DNA from: Anaeramoeba flamelloides
Taxonomy: Eukaryota; Metamonada; Anaeramoebidae
DNA length: 64,000 nt
Direction of reading: 5' to 3'
Assembly (NCBI GenBank): GCA_027625915.1
Contig: JANTQA010000045.1
Coordinates: 1,240,001 to 1,304,000, forward strand
The notes below the pieces were generated by a model, which was not told the origin of the DNA, did no database searches, and worked only from the letters and a program-made list of their open reading frames with translations. Within the stretch, counting starts at the first letter, position 1; each line of letters begins with the position of its first letter. This document shows positions 35,861 to 46,893 of the stretch, in pieces. Position numbers and translations under genes: made by a program.

Positions 35861-36679
35861 TTAAGGTTTACAATCCCTGAAATTTGATAAGATTATCTTG
35901 TATTGAGTGTGGAAGCTTGTTAATTTGACTATTATCTCTAGATCTTAGGTTGGTATGAGTTTTAATATTGATATTTAAATTATAAAGGGGAAAAATTTTC
36001 AATTTATTGTCCAGATTTACCTTTTCAAATAGAGTAAGAAAATACATCACACTTCTTTGAGAACTCAATTTTATAAAAGATATTGGGTAAATGAAGTGAA
36101 AAGTCTTTCCTATTTATAATTCAAATATCCGTAATAGAGTTTTCCAACAAGCAGGTTGTAAAAAAAAAGGAAAAAGAAAAAGAAGAGAAAAATAATTAGA
36201 ATTTAGAATTCAAATACTATTGGTTGTTCAAAAACCCCATTTCCTTTCAATTCATTATTTTTTGATTTTGGAATCCCAAAAAAAGAGTGTAAGATTAATT
36301 GGCGGGAAGATAAGTAATAAAAAATTCATGGTTTTAGGATTATGGATTGATATTTTTCATTAGTTTTGGTTTTAGTTGGTGCTTTTCAAAAACAATTTTT
36401 ATTAGAGTTAATTGACTCAAAAGTGATTCAAAATTTCCACTTCTACAATCCCAAAACCAACCTTTATTCGTAAACAGCCAATTAAATTATTAGTATTACT
36501 CCTGTTCAATTCCTCTTTTGGAAAAAAAAAAAAAATAAAATGACAAAAATTGTCATTTTGAACTACTATTAAAACCTATACTAGGTCCAAGATCCATCAA
36601 CAAAGACTCAAATCAACAAATACACAACAACAAAATACAAGATAATCTTTTTTCAAATTTCAGGGATTATAAACCTTAA
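35861..36679. mobile_element. TTAA foldback element (ggtttac family), full copy
   Basis: TTAA-ggtttacaatccctga at the left is mirrored by tcagggattataaacc-TTAA at the right. Flanks outside are tttcag and ctgaaag. Inner ends also pair (gattatcttgtattg / aatacaagataatc). About 815 bp, no ORF. It lies some 190 bp upstream of the TauE-like gene and could contribute to its promoter region. Confidence 0.8.
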
Positions 36680-36870
36680 CTGAAAGTTCCAAGATTGTAT
36701 TTGTTTTGAAGAATTGTTTTAAAAAGTCGAAAAAAACAAATGAGGGTTAAATAAAGTGATTCTCATTATTGAACTCTTTTTTTGAGTTTGAGTTCATTAA
36801 TTAATCATATTTCCTCAATTCTAATTATTTCTCAATTTGGGCAAATAAGAAATTGTCAAATTTTGGCAGA

Positions 36871-38034
36871 ATGGGATCCTTTAAGGTTTTTTGTTTAATT
36901 CTGGGCTCCTCTGCTTTCTTTTCTGGTATGGGCTTAACGATGGTAGCTTTGACTCATTGGAAACTAATTGTTCCGTTATCGATTGTCATTTCTGGGTTTG
37001 GCATATATGAAGCAATCTTTATGAGTGTTGCGCTTGATTTGTTGTGCTGCTGTATTTCGTTGTTTCTTCTATGGAAAAACAGTCAAGTGAAAGAGGGGAT
37101 CAAAAATGATCACAAATTTCTGGTTCTTCTTGTTCTCCCTTTGATTGTTGGTACAATATGTGGGCTTATGCTTTTCCAACAGTATATTGAGGCTGTCGAA
37201 AAACGCTTAAGGAAAAATGGATCTTATATTTTGATGTTTTTTGCCATCATTTTTTTTGCAAAAGGAATCCGATACAGAAGAAATCACAAAAAAAAACAGA
37301 AAAAGAAAGATCAAGGGAAAAAAGAGAAAATAGCTTCTGATTTAATGTTACAAAAGGATGACTTGGAACTGAATAAAATTGAAACCAACAATACAAAAAG
37401 CACAAAGAAAACCAAGATGATCAATAACCCAGATAAGAGCTTTCAAATTGATCACAACGCGATGGGTGATACTGCTGAACTCTCCAGTAGCGAAGAAGAT
37501 AATTCAGGACACAAAGATAATAATAAAGATTTGGGGCAAAAAGAAAAATCCGAGAGTACATTAAATATACAAACAAAGATCCCAAAAGAGCACGGCGAAG
37601 ATGAGTTGTTTGGTCCTTTTAAATTGAAACGAGACTATAACTCAAGGAAATTCAAAATATTACTTGGCTTCTTTGGGGTCGCTTTTTTTGCATCGGGAAT
37701 GTTTGGTGGTTTTTTATCTTTTGGTCCTGGTCTTTTTCTGTCCATATTGTTTATAGTCTTTTTTGATTATAGGCCACTTGTAGGAAGCTTTCTTGGGAAT
37801 AGCTATATGTTCATTATTGAATTTATTTGTTTAATTTTTTTTTTCATTTTTCTTACAATCGATTATTCTTTTTTGATCAAATATTTGTTAACACTTGTAC
37901 CCTTTTCGATTTGTGGAACTTTGTTCGGCGCTTATATTGGTACTAAATTCGATACAGAAAAAATTTTCTACTTTGTTTCGTTAGTATTTTGGGTTGGTTT
38001 TGGACTGGCTTTAGGTGGAGAATCGTTGCACTAA
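36871..38034 (+). CDS. TauE/SafE-like multi-pass membrane protein
   Basis: Single exon, 387 residues from the ATG at 36871; a longer frame upstream has no ATG. Two hydrophobic halves of three to four membrane segments each (residues about 5-125 and 255-385) flank a ~125-residue hydrophilic, Lys/Ser/Glu-rich loop. The second half starts FFASGMFGGFLSFGPGLFLS, resembling the Gly-rich signature of the TauE/SafE (sulfite/organosulfonate exporter-like) family. It ends with a Gly-rich segment FSICGTLFGAYIGTKFD. The first half repeats the pattern (FFSGMGLTMVAL ... LIVGTICGLMLF), as expected for an internally duplicated carrier. Eukaryotic members are poorly characterised anion-carrier candidates. The substrate cannot be told, and the family call is by pattern only. 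Confidence 0.65.
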   Translation: MGSFKVFCLILGSSAFFSGMGLTMVALTHWKLIVPLSIVISGFGIYEAIFMSVALDLLCCCISLFLLWKNSQVKEGIKNDHKFLVLLVLPLIVGTICGLMLFQQYIEAVEKRLRKNGSYILMFFAIIFFAKGIRYRRNHKKKQKKKDQGKKEKIASDLMLQKDDLELNKIETNNTKSTKKTKMINNPDKSFQIDHNAMGDTAELSSSEEDNSGHKDNNKDLGQKEKSESTLNIQTKIPKEHGEDELFGPFKLKRDYNSRKFKILLGFFGVAFFASGMFGGFLSFGPGLFLSILFIVFFDYRPLVGSFLGNSYMFIIEFICLIFFFIFLTIDYSFLIKYLLTLVPFSICGTLFGAYIGTKFDTEKIFYFVSLVFWVGFGLALGGESLH

Positions 38035-38594
38035 ATTTTTTTTTAAAAATTCTTTTTGGTTCTTAATTCCGGCCTTTGAAAAATTAACATCCCATAAATT
38101 GAATTTTTATTCATTTTGTACTTTCGTGAACAATAATTTTAATTTACACAATGGTAAATAGTAGCATCTTTAAAAAGACAGTTTTTTTTTAACATAACTG
38201 GATTTTTGAAAATAAATAATCATATACCAATTGGTAACCTGAAATTGGTATTTTATAAAGATATAAGAAAACAGATTTTATAATTTATTACAACTCTTAT
38301 TTAAAAATGGGGCTATAGTTGTGATTACTTTGTATATAAATAAAACAACCTTTTTTTTTTTTTTTTTTCCTTTTTCATAGAGATTATTTTTTAAAAACTT
38401 TTCCTAATATTATGGATTCTACAAAAGTTGTAAATATAAATTCAAAAATATATTTGTATTCGGAAAAAAATTCAAGAATTCCAAAGATAATGGAACACCA
38501 AAACAGATTTAATGTAACAAATATTTATCTAACTTTCTCAAATTTTAAATACCCCAATAATCCTTCAAAAAATTTTTATTTTTATATACAAAAT

Positions 38595-38785
38595 TGTATT
38601 ATTTTTTATTATTATTGAAGAGAGGTGATCCAACCAAATTGACTGACGTTTGGTGTTAGGTTTTTTTAATTTGAAACCTCTCTACATTCTCTCAAATTTT
38701 CGGTTTATTTCTCAAATTGAAAAAAAAAAAAATCAAGGCACTCTACAGCAAACCTCGAAACTAAACTTATATTTATAGTTTTTTT
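38595..38785 (-). mobile_element. LINE 3' end fragment
   Basis: On the minus strand this carries gtagagtgccttga, aaataaaccgaaaattt, attaaaaaaacctaacacca and the end cctctcttcaataataataa. These match the 3' part of the LINE at 9961-10918 in the same order. Only the untranslated tail is recognisable. Confidence 0.6.
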
Positions 38786-39044
38786 TATCAGAGACGTAAT
38801 GTAGGTAATATTCTTACACATTGATTAACTTTTCTCTTTGAAATGATAAGAAAGAAAATTTCATTTTTAAACAAAGACAAGAAAAAGAAAAAGTCTATTG
38901 GAAAAAAACAAAAATGTATAAAAATCGAAATTAACTTTAAGAAAATTGAGTATTTCTAATTTATCTGAAAATTCAAACACTTACAACTCAAAAAATCTTA
39001 TTTTCTATAATTATATTTTTCTAAAGAAATTCAGAAATTTTACC

Positions 39045-39285
39045 CTAGATCTCTCAATGAAAGTCGGGCCAAAATTTTTTTTTAACATTTTGTTTTTTAT
39101 TTTTATCAAAAATTTATAGTTAGTATAGGTTAAATCTTTTAAGATTATCAAACTCTAATGTGAAGTTTATTATATTTCTTTTAAGTAATAAACAATCTTA
39201 AATTGGTTGATTCTTAAAAAAAAAAGTGAATTTTTCATTTTTAGCAGATAACCTTGAAGTGAAATGGTGTTTATATTAACCAAAT
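39045..39285 (+). repeat. R3 interspersed repeat, copy 2
   Basis: Same landmarks as 27545-27745: tttttaacattttg, atcaaaaatttatagttagt, ctctaatgtgaagtttatta and gaatttttcatttttagc. Confidence 0.55.
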
Positions 39286-39362
39286 TTCAAAATTAAGGGC
39301 AAACTTCATGTTTTTATTATTTTTTCTTTTTTCATTTGTCTTTCAGAAATATAAAATGATTA

Positions 39363-39364
<2 letters not shown>

Positions 39365-39403
<39 letters not shown>
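39365..39403. repeat. (TA)n microsatellite
   Basis: About 19 uninterrupted TA units. A shorter (AT) run lies at 32111-32131. Confidence 0.9.
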
Positions 39404-39406
<3 letters not shown>

Positions 39407-39506
39407 TAATCTCTATTGGTTATTATCTCTAAATACTTTAGTAAAATACATTATTATTTTAAAAAAAAAATTTTTTTGGTTAGAAAATCTTCCACTATTA
39501 TTCAAC

Positions 39507-40063
39507 TTAAGGTTTACAATCCCTCAAACTGGAAAAAAGATCATCTTGTATTGGGTGTGCCAACTTGTTATTTTGGTTCTTAGCTGATCGATCCACAACT
39601 AAGTTTGGATAGTATAGGTGGTTGAAAAATGCTATTTTTGTCATTTTATTTTTTTTTTTTCCGAAATCCGAATTGATGAGTCTAAGATTAATTGATTGGA
39701 AGATATTTAATTAGCAATTGAGTTTTTTGTTTTCTGTGTTGAAATTTTTATTTACGCTTTGTATTATTTGATGCTTGTAAAAAAAATTTTTTTTATTTAC
39801 TCCTAATTCTGTAAAAGGAAAATGATAATTTCAATTGGCAACCCAAAAATTAACACTTTCAATTCAATATCTTCCAATCAATTAATCTTAGACTCATCAA
39901 TTCGGATTTCGGAAAAAAAAAAAAAATGACAAAAATAGCCTTTTTCAACCACCTATACGATCCAAACTTAGTTGTGGATCGATCAGCTAAGAACCAAAAT
40001 AGCAAGTTGCCACACCCAATACAAGATAAACTTTTTTCCAGTTTCAGGGATTGTAAACCTTAA
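39507..40063. mobile_element. TTAA foldback element (ggtttac family), long inverted arms
   Basis: TTAA-ggtttacaatccctcaaa at the left and ttcagggattgtaaacc-TTAA at the right. The inverted arms run about 220 bp each and are nearly identical, including aagtttggatagtataggtg and gaaatccgaattgatgagtc with their complements. The middle ~100 bp is unpaired. No ORF. Very high arm identity means this copy is young or was recently homogenised. Confidence 0.85.
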
Positions 40064-42749
40064 GTCTACCTGGATTAATGTAAAAATGAAAACTATTATT
40101 AAAGATCAAAAAAGATACCCCCACCCCACAATATACTCAAATTGAAAAAAAAAAAAACAGAAACAAAACAATACATAATCTTATAGAGGAAAGCCAATTT
40201 CATCAAAAATAAAAACATCTAAAACCGGATCAAGTAGCTAAAGACCCAATACTACATGGAATTGAAAGTATTGACTGGGAAAACATGTAAAAGGATGAGA
40301 TCAATAAATTTCTCTTTAAAATATGGTTCAAATCCATAAAAAAAGCAAAATAGAATCATCAAAAAAAAAAAAAAAATGAAAACTTCAAATTGAAAAAAAA
40401 CCTCATAAATGTACAATTCCCAACAACCCACCTGAAAAAATACCTCAACTAGAAATAATCAGCAAGTTAATCAAATCAGAAGTTCGTAAAAAATCACCTG
40501 AATAAAGAACCACTTATGAAAAAAAGGAAAAACCCAAATTATTCACAAACTGTAAAAAAAAAAGATGTCGTAGGCTAATTCAAATTGAACTGTTAGAAAT
40601 ATGAAAAAAATAGTAGAAAATTATCAAAAAAGACCTTAAAAATTAAAAAAATTTGACTTCAACATCAATCAATATTAAATAAAAATAAAAAAAAAAAAAA
40701 AAAAAAAAAACAAAAAAACTTGTTTTATAAAAAAAAACAAAAATATCTCACATAATGTTCTATCCTAAATAAATAACAATAAAAAAACACTTTTAATCTA
40801 ACTTTACACAAATATTTTTCCAATTTTTATCTAAAATTCTATTATTTTTTTTATTATTATTATTTATCATTAATTAAAAATTCCCAAAAAGGATAAGAAA
40901 CATGTTTTTAGGACGGTTCAAGACCCATTTTTTCCAATTTTGTAAATTACCAGCTTACTAATATCAAGACGAAAGATTCAATATTCTTAGTTAACTATTA
41001 GATCTATTCAATTTTGAATAATTAGAGACTCAATAGATCAAGTCAACAAGTTATTCTTATTAACACAAAATAACTTTACATTTTTTAAATATAGCAAAAA
41101 TGGAGAGATTAAGTTAATAAAATATCAAGTCTACAATATTTGGTATTTCCTAAACAATGGTGAATATTTTTTACATTTCAAAATAAAATCACCATTTTTA
41201 ATGTATTTATTAATTAACAATACAAATTAAGTTTAGATTAATATCGAGTGAATCAAAAACTTAGATATTTATTTCAAAATATAATAGTAGAAATTTTGCC
41301 AAAAAAAAAAAAAAAAAAAATAGCACGATTATTTGGTCAAAACAATTAAGGTCCAATTTCAAGAAAGAACTGAAAATATGGAAATGAGAAAATAATGATT
41401 TTTTTTAAAAAATCAAATACATTTATATGTTTTCAATTCTATTTTAAAATATTATAGATATTAAAAAAGTTATGAAAACGATGTTTTTGATCAAAAAGAA
41501 AATAATAAACGCCAATTGTCACCCCTATAAAATATCAGATAAAATCGAGATCTGAAAATTTAATATATTTTAACAATGTAAAATAATACTTTGAAACAAA
41601 TTGAATTATTATCAAGAATCGATAAATGGTTATTATGGTTTTGTATACAGAAAGACTTTTTTGAAGATTTAATTAAAAAAATAAATTTTAAAATAAATTT
41701 GCCCATTGTCTTGGAAATACTTACATCACCAAACTTTTAATTGTATGACATATTATTATTTGTCATACCTCTTAACCTAATCTCAAAAAAAAAAAAAAAA
41801 AAAATATAACAACAATATCAGGAGCACAATGGATCCTTTAATTGTAATTAATCTTCTAAATATCAAAATTCCATTATTTATTTTTTTTTATATCTTAACT
41901 TTTTTCATTTTTAATCTTTTAATTTTATCGTTTTTTTATCCAAATATTGCAATTTATTAAAGAAAACTAAATTAAGTTTCAAATACCACTAATGAGCGTT
42001 ACTAGACACTATTAGTGTTTGTAAAAAAAAAAAAAAATGAATTACTTCAAAATTCTCTCTTTAACTGATTAAGTATTATTTTATAGACCTAATTCTTAAA
42101 TTAAATCCAAAAATCATATTATTAAAAAAGTTATGGAAGTTTTGCAGTATGAAGTGTTTAAAAGATCCAATAACCTTTTTTGAAGTATTTCCTCAATTAA
42201 TATCTAATTGAATTGTTATCCAGTCTGATTAGAAAATTCTAATCAAGTGAAACAGGTTCATTTTTTTTTTTTGAAAAAAATATTTATTTTTCAACTGAAA
42301 TAATACATAAAATAAAAAATTAATGGTAGTGTGTTGAAAAATAATATTTTAAAAAAAAATCTCAAATAGATAAAAAATCTTTTTAAAAAAAAAAAATTGA
42401 GATCAAGCATGAAAATACATATATTCGAAAACAATTATTTATTTACAAATAAAGAAAAAATTAAAATTGCAAAAACATTAAAACAATAAAAAAAAAATTT
42501 GATCTAATTTTAAAAATTTATTTTTAAATGAATTATTTTATACATTTGAATGAGTTAAAAACCTTTATTTTAAAAAATTATTTTGATTGTAATAATCAAT
42601 TATTTTCTTATAATTAATTATCATCATTTTTTTTTAGTTTCATCTTATTTATGGAAAAGATTTTTTCTAATCTTTGATAAAATTAAATTTTGATTGATTT
42701 GTTATTATTAATCAAATAATGATATTTTTTTAATTTTGATATTTTCTGA

Positions 42750-45335
42750 TTAATTTTTCTTTTGTTTGTAATTTTTAATTTTTATATTATTGCTTTGGAA
42801 TTTTGATTTGTCAATATACGCATTTTGGGCATCTTTTGGCGAATTGTATACAATAATTAATTTCTTTTTTTCTTTTTTTATTATTGTTTCTTTAATCTCC
42901 CCAAAAGATTGAAAGTATTCTTCGGTTTCATTTAAATTAATATTAGTGTCTCCCAATTTAATAACCAAGCAATTTAAATTATTATTTTCGGAATTATAAT
43001 CGTTTATTGGGACGCCAATGTTGGCAGAATGTGTTGGCAATGCTTTTTTTGTCGGATTTTTCTTGTTTTCTTTATTTTTTGGATGAATTCTTTGTTCCTG
43101 ATCTTTTTCTTTATCAATGGTCTGTTCTGTTTCTTTGTGTAGTTGTATGATTTCGTGTTCTATTTCTATTTCTTGCTCTTGCCCCTGTCCCTGCTGCTGC
43201 TCTATTTCAGGTTTACCCGTCCTTTCTTGCACTTTTTTCTGCACTTTTTCTTTTTCTTTTTCTTTTTCTTGTTCTTGTTCTATTTCAGATTCTTTTTCTT
43301 TTTCCTTTCCCATTTCTATTTTTTTCTCTTGCTCTTGTTCATGATACTGTATCTGAACGTGGTCAATTTCATGTTTCTTACTTTCTTCTATTTCTATTTT
43401 GTGTGCGTTTTGTTGTTGTACCTTAAAAAGATTATTCAATGTTTTTTTTTCAATATTAAACATGATATTACTTATTTTCTTATTTTTTAAAAGGAGTTGT
43501 TTTTCTTTTTCTATTTCTTTAGTTATTGCCGTTTTTAAGGTTTTAAATGTTTCTAATAATTGTAATTTTTTCTCTTTATCTTTAACCTTTTTTAACAAGC
43601 TCTGTATTTGTTTCTGTTTTTCGATTAAAATATTTAAAATTGATCCTGCTTTTTTCCCTTCAATTCTATTTTTATTTTGTGAAAATAAATTAGATTTGCT
43701 TTGTTGGAAATATGATGGCTTTTGATAATTCTCTACAATTTTTTTGCGAGGGAAATTTTGTGTGGTAGATAATGAATTTTCTTTATACAACTGATTTGTG
43801 CTTGATTCGCTTTTTTTTTCATTGCTATAGCTTTTAATTGATGATGATTTTTTTATTTGTTCTTGTGCTAGAATAGATTTTTCAATTTTGTAATTGTTTA
43901 AATCAATATCAATGTCTTTTAATAGAACCTTAATTTGATTTGGGATTTGATAAAAAACCCGCTTTTTTTCTTTTTTATTATCATTTTTCTTTTCCATTCC
44001 CTTGTCACTGCCCTCCTCTACCACCTCTACTTCCTCTGCCACCTCCACATCCACCCCCTTCCCCTTCCCCTCACCTTCTTCTCTTTCTTTCCCTTTTTTT
44101 CCCTCTTGCTTTTTTTGTGTTTCTTGCCCTTCATTTCCTTCCTCTTGCTTTTTTTTTAAGTTGCCCTCAAAAGGTGGCGAATCGTTTTGATCAGGAAAGG
44201 AATTTGGATTTAAAGATTCTGTTGAATAAGAATATTTTTTCTTAAAGTATGGCCAAAAAAATTTAATATCAGTGTTTTGTAATTCATTTGGTGGATCGGA
44301 AAATACAAGATGAGCAGAATTTGGCTCAATAAATTGGATTATTGCAGAGCTGTCGCCATAAAGTATTATTTTTTGTACCTTACCAAATGAACTAAAAATT
44401 TGGCCAAGATAAGGAATCGATCGTCTTTCTTCAGGTAATTTATGCACTTTCAAGACACTCTCCAAATATTTTCGATTCGGATAATAGTTTTTTTGATTAT
44501 TTGGATGCCTGTTCTGAAATTGGTTGCTTTGGCTTGGCCTTTGTCTTTGTTGTGTATTTTTGGTTAATTTGTAATCAAAATTTGGTTTTTGTTGCTGGTG
44601 GTATTGTTGTTGCTGTTGTTGCCGTTGATGATAATTTTGTTGTTGTTGAAATTGATAGTTTTGTTGGTGGTATTTTTGCTGTTGCTGGTGGCTTTGTTGG
44701 TATTGTTGTGCTTGCTGTTGGTAATTCTGTTGTTGACGATAACGGTGGATTTGCTGGTGGTAGTTTTGTTGCTGTTGTTGCTGTTGATGATAGTTTTGTT
44801 GCTGTGTGTTTGTTTGTTTTTGTTGTTGATGATACTGTTGAGGGCTTTGTTGTTGTTGATGATGAAATCGATTGCTTTGTTGGTGGTGGCGGTAATTTTG
44901 TTGCTGCTGTTGCTGTTGAAAATTTTGTTTTTGGTAGCCCGTAGAGCTATTATAGTTTCGATAGCTCGTACCTCTCCCTCGCATTTTTCTTCTTCCTCTT
45001 CTTTGCTGTTGGAAATTCATTTGGTTGTTATTTTGGTTATTAAATTGGCTCTTTTTATTATTATAATTGCCTTGGATTGAATTTTGGTTTGGATATTTTA
45101 ATTGTTTTGGATTATTATTCCCAAAACGGTTATAGTTCGGTGGTCGGAAATTTTTTTGAGAGGTTTGGCTTTTACTAAAATTTCTTAGGTTGCTTTCCTT
45201 TTGAGATCGATGTTCATCAGAATTATTGCGATTGAGATCCTTTTCAGAAAATTCTGTGCCAGACAGAGGGCTAGAGGAAGAACTTGAACTTGACGGAGAA
45301 AGCGATCGTCGGCTCTGGTTATTTTCCCATTCCAT
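42750..45335 (-). CDS. RBM26/27-like RNA-binding protein (RRM - coiled coil - RRM), Gln-rich
   Basis: Single exon, 861 residues. N-terminus is Ser/Asn-rich with a basic RGR patch near 112-122. Then comes a long Gln/His/Tyr low-complexity region (about 135-270), coded by mixed CAA/CAG. RRM 1 is at about 288-365 (SVLKVHKLPEERRSIPYLGQ, IFSSFGKVQKIILYG, DIKFFWPYF). A coiled coil at about 560-620 (LIEKQKQIQSLLKKVKDKEK, then TFKTLKTAITKEIEK) resembles the helical segment between the RRMs of human RBM26/27. A Glu/Gln-rich spacer follows, and RRM 2 at about 781-858 (CLVIKLGDTNINLNETEEYF, FGEIKETI). RBM26/27 and yeast Rmn1 work with zinc-finger and Mtr4-linked complexes in nuclear RNA decay. The PWI and CCCH modules of animal RBM26 are not visible. 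The Gln-rich part suggests phase separation. Confidence 0.78.
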   Translation of the reverse strand: MEWENNQSRRSLSPSSSSSSSSPLSGTEFSEKDLNRNNSDEHRSQKESNLRNFSKSQTSQKNFRPPNYNRFGNNNPKQLKYPNQNSIQGNYNNKKSQFNNQNNNQMNFQQQRRGRRKMRGRGTSYRNYNSSTGYQKQNFQQQQQQQNYRHHQQSNRFHHQQQQSPQQYHQQQKQTNTQQQNYHQQQQQQQNYHQQIHRYRQQQNYQQQAQQYQQSHQQQQKYHQQNYQFQQQQNYHQRQQQQQQYHQQQKPNFDYKLTKNTQQRQRPSQSNQFQNRHPNNQKNYYPNRKYLESVLKVHKLPEERRSIPYLGQIFSSFGKVQKIILYGDSSAIIQFIEPNSAHLVFSDPPNELQNTDIKFFWPYFKKKYSYSTESLNPNSFPDQNDSPPFEGNLKKKQEEGNEGQETQKKQEGKKGKEREEGEGKGKGVDVEVAEEVEVVEEGSDKGMEKKNDNKKEKKRVFYQIPNQIKVLLKDIDIDLNNYKIEKSILAQEQIKKSSSIKSYSNEKKSESSTNQLYKENSLSTTQNFPRKKIVENYQKPSYFQQSKSNLFSQNKNRIEGKKAGSILNILIEKQKQIQSLLKKVKDKEKKLQLLETFKTLKTAITKEIEKEKQLLLKNKKISNIMFNIEKKTLNNLFKVQQQNAHKIEIEESKKHEIDHVQIQYHEQEQEKKIEMGKEKEKESEIEQEQEKEKEKEKVQKKVQERTGKPEIEQQQGQGQEQEIEIEHEIIQLHKETEQTIDKEKDQEQRIHPKNKENKKNPTKKALPTHSANIGVPINDYNSENNNLNCLVIKLGDTNINLNETEEYFQSFGEIKETIIKKEKKKLIIVYNSPKDAQNAYIDKSKFQSNNIKIKNYKQKKN

Positions 45336-45654
45336 AACAAATAATTAATCGAAAAGACTTTTAAGAAAAAATGAAATATCCTTCGATTTTTTTCACAACA
45401 TAAAAGCTCATGAATTTTGGAAAGTCTTTTGTCTTTAAAAAACTTTTTGCCACTTGAAGACAATTTATAAACACTTAAAACACTTTTAAAGGGGAAAAAC
45501 TTTCTCCAAGTGAATATATTTTTATTAGTTTTATGTTATTCACTTTATATTCAAAGTATCAGATCGCATCTTAAATAACAAACACCTAACAAGAGAATAT
45601 TTATAATCTCAACTTTTTAAAACATGGTACTTTGAGGTTACTTTTATTAATTCT

Positions 45655-45925
45655 TTAAGGTTTACAATTATTGAAACCTGGAAAAAATATTCTCTTGTGT
45701 CAGGTGTAGTGTCAGTTATTTTGGTTATTAGGTGATCAGTCTTGAGCTTTATATATTTTTTAATAGTGTTTTAAAAATACAATTGTTTCTAGTTAATATT
45801 TTCGTTCTTAATTTTGAATTTAAGAGTGTAAGTCTAATAGGTTGGCTTAAAATAAAATAAAGAATTTTGGTTTGTGTATTTTCAATTCAAATCTTTCTTA
45901 TCCTGTTTTACAGATTAACAAAAAA
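45655..45925. mobile_element. Left part of a TTAA ggtttac-family element
   Basis: TTAA-ggtttacaattattgaaa, then tcttgtgtcaggtgtagtgt and ttattttggttattaggtga, follow the left arm of the element at 39507. No right end is found before 46260, so the copy is truncated. Confidence 0.55.
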
Positions 45926-46259
45926 AAAAAAAAAATATTTGAAAAACTCAATCAATTAAAACCTGGATCAGTTAATCCAGCAACAACATTTATAATCAGC
46001 TTCATGACCGAATTCAAAAAATCAATAATAACAATCCCAATAAAAGTAACATCAACAAGAACAATATTAGAAGCAAAATTGGTAGTAATAACAATAACAC
46101 AACTCCCACCATCAAAACTATCAATTATAATAACAATCAAAATGAAACTTTTAATTTTTATTTTTTTCATTTTTTCTATTTACACAAATAAAGTAGATAG
46201 CTATTTTCAGATTTGTTTTGCTTTTAATATTTTGAATTTTGAATTTTCCTTCAATAATA

Positions 46260-46458
46260 TACAGTCAGTTCCACTTTAAACCACAGACTTTCAACGAAAA
46301 TTAAAGGTACAAAATAAAATCTCTAATTAAGGCACAAAATTCAGATTCTAGTAAAATAAATTGTATAAAAAAAAATTACAAATTATATGCTTAAATATGA
46401 GATTTTTTGTGCCTTTAAATATCGCTGATAGTTTGTGCCTTAAAAGTGGAACTGACTA
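46260..46458. mobile_element. M1 MITE, copy 3
   Basis: TA-CAGTCAGTTCCACTTTAAA at the left and AAAAGTGGAACTGAC-TA at the right, with actttcaacgaaaattaaag inside. About 200 bp, like the copy at 8976. Confidence 0.8.
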
Positions 46459-46893
46459 TTAAAAATGTTATTTTCTTAGAAATTTCAATTTAATGAAATC
46501 TAATCTATTTTATTTTATTTATTTATTTAGAGAAAGGAGTAATTAAAGAAAATTATACCAAATAAAAAAAAAGAGAAAAGAAAAGAAATAATTAAAATAT
46601 TAATAAAAAATAATAGCATTTGCATGACCAAAATAAAAAAAACCTCGACATTTTTCGTTAGATTATTTTTAATTTTAGAAATAAAAAAAAAACCTAGGTG
46701 CTCGACGGTACTTGGCAGTACCCCATACCCCCCCCATTGTACTTTCATATTACAAATGTCAATTTTTACCAGTAAAAAATTGTTATTTTGTAATTGGGTA
46801 AAATTCCATTTTTTGATTCACATTTTTAAATACGTTTGTAATACAACATTTTGTAAAACTTTTTGTTTTCTTTAAAATTTTTTAATTCAAATA

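Noticed and set aside
44501-45080. Long + strand frames rich in Val, Leu and Gly
   Set aside because: They are antisense to the CAA/CAG-coded Gln tract of the RBM26/27-like gene.
45872-46279. 135-codon + strand frame with Thr/Ile-rich part
   Set aside because: It runs from a truncated TTAA element through an aac/aat triplet tract into an M1 MITE, so no real protein is supported.
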